Assembly: GCA_034660995.1 (NCBI GenBank)
Contig: JAYEKL010000015.1
Coordinates: forward strand, 1 to 23,037
Length of the DNA stretch: 23,037 nt
Source of the DNA: JAYEKL01 sp034660995
GTDB lineage: Bacteria > Patescibacteriota > Minisyncoccia > JAHIHE01 > JAGLIN01
Direction of reading: 5' to 3'
The notes under the pieces are model-generated. The model saw nothing but the letters and a program-made list of their open reading frames with translations, had not been told where the DNA came from and did no database searches. Below, piece by piece: positions 22,985 to 23,037 of this stretch. Within the stretch, counting starts at the first letter, position 1. Each line of letters starts with the position of its first letter. The position numbers and the translations under genes were made by a program.

Positions 22985-23037
22985 TTTCGATTAGTATTAA
23001 ATATCAAGTATTTCTAGAAACTATATAAATTTGCCAA

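Overview
The window looks like part of a small-genome, AT-rich bacterium, most likely from the Candidate Phyla Radiation (Patescibacteria). The grounds are the style of the gene set: VanW-type wall protein, DUF285 surface protein, small orphan genes, tRNAs mostly without encoded CCA, and intergenic space filled with short palindromic repeats. TGA ends several genes (9461, 10713, 7920), so the code is standard and the recoded Gracilibacteria/Absconditabacteria are unlikely. The lineage assignment is inference.

Layout. 1-4722: TypA/BipA (5' end cut by the window edge), a repeat-filled spacer, a membrane-anchored VanW protein and a Maf nucleotide pyrophosphatase. 4755-5329: tRNA-Arg(TCG), tRNA-Lys(CTT) and tRNA-His(GTG) behind a strong promoter, closed by a terminator. 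5360-7334 (minus): a secreted DUF285/BspA-like surface protein whose signal peptide is separated from the body by a one-base frameshift in a T9 run. 7475-8730: two small orphan genes with good Shine-Dalgarno (SD) sites and a non-coding stretch that may hold a small RNA or an attenuated leader.

8712-12333 is the most intriguing block. One promoter drives four tightly packed genes: an HD phosphohydrolase, a radical SAM protein, a protein with a phosphoribosyltransferase-like C-terminus, and a CYTH-domain protein. Each family acts on nucleotides, phosphate esters or S-adenosylmethionine (SAM). Together they suggest a pathway that makes, modifies or turns over a phosphorylated nucleoside-like compound. 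I do not recognise this combination as a described system.

12503-15129 (minus) is GC-richer and holds HMG-CoA synthase, acetyl-CoA acetyltransferase and a DUF35 zinc-ribbon/OB-fold protein. This is the archaeal-type entry to the mevalonate pathway, and its genes have GGTGA-type ribosome binding sites. It looks acquired from an archaeon. A purB-like adenylosuccinate lyase follows on the same strand under its own promoter.

17009-19447 (minus) encodes a large secreted protein ending in four repeats that are also recognisable in the DUF285 protein. 19594-21098 is a decayed insertion sequence with inverted ends and a DD35E transposase broken by a homopolymer frameshift and by an inserted palindromic element. 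21512-22813 (minus) is a DEAD-box RNA helicase with its own promoter, next to a perfect 34-bp inverted repeat near the right edge.
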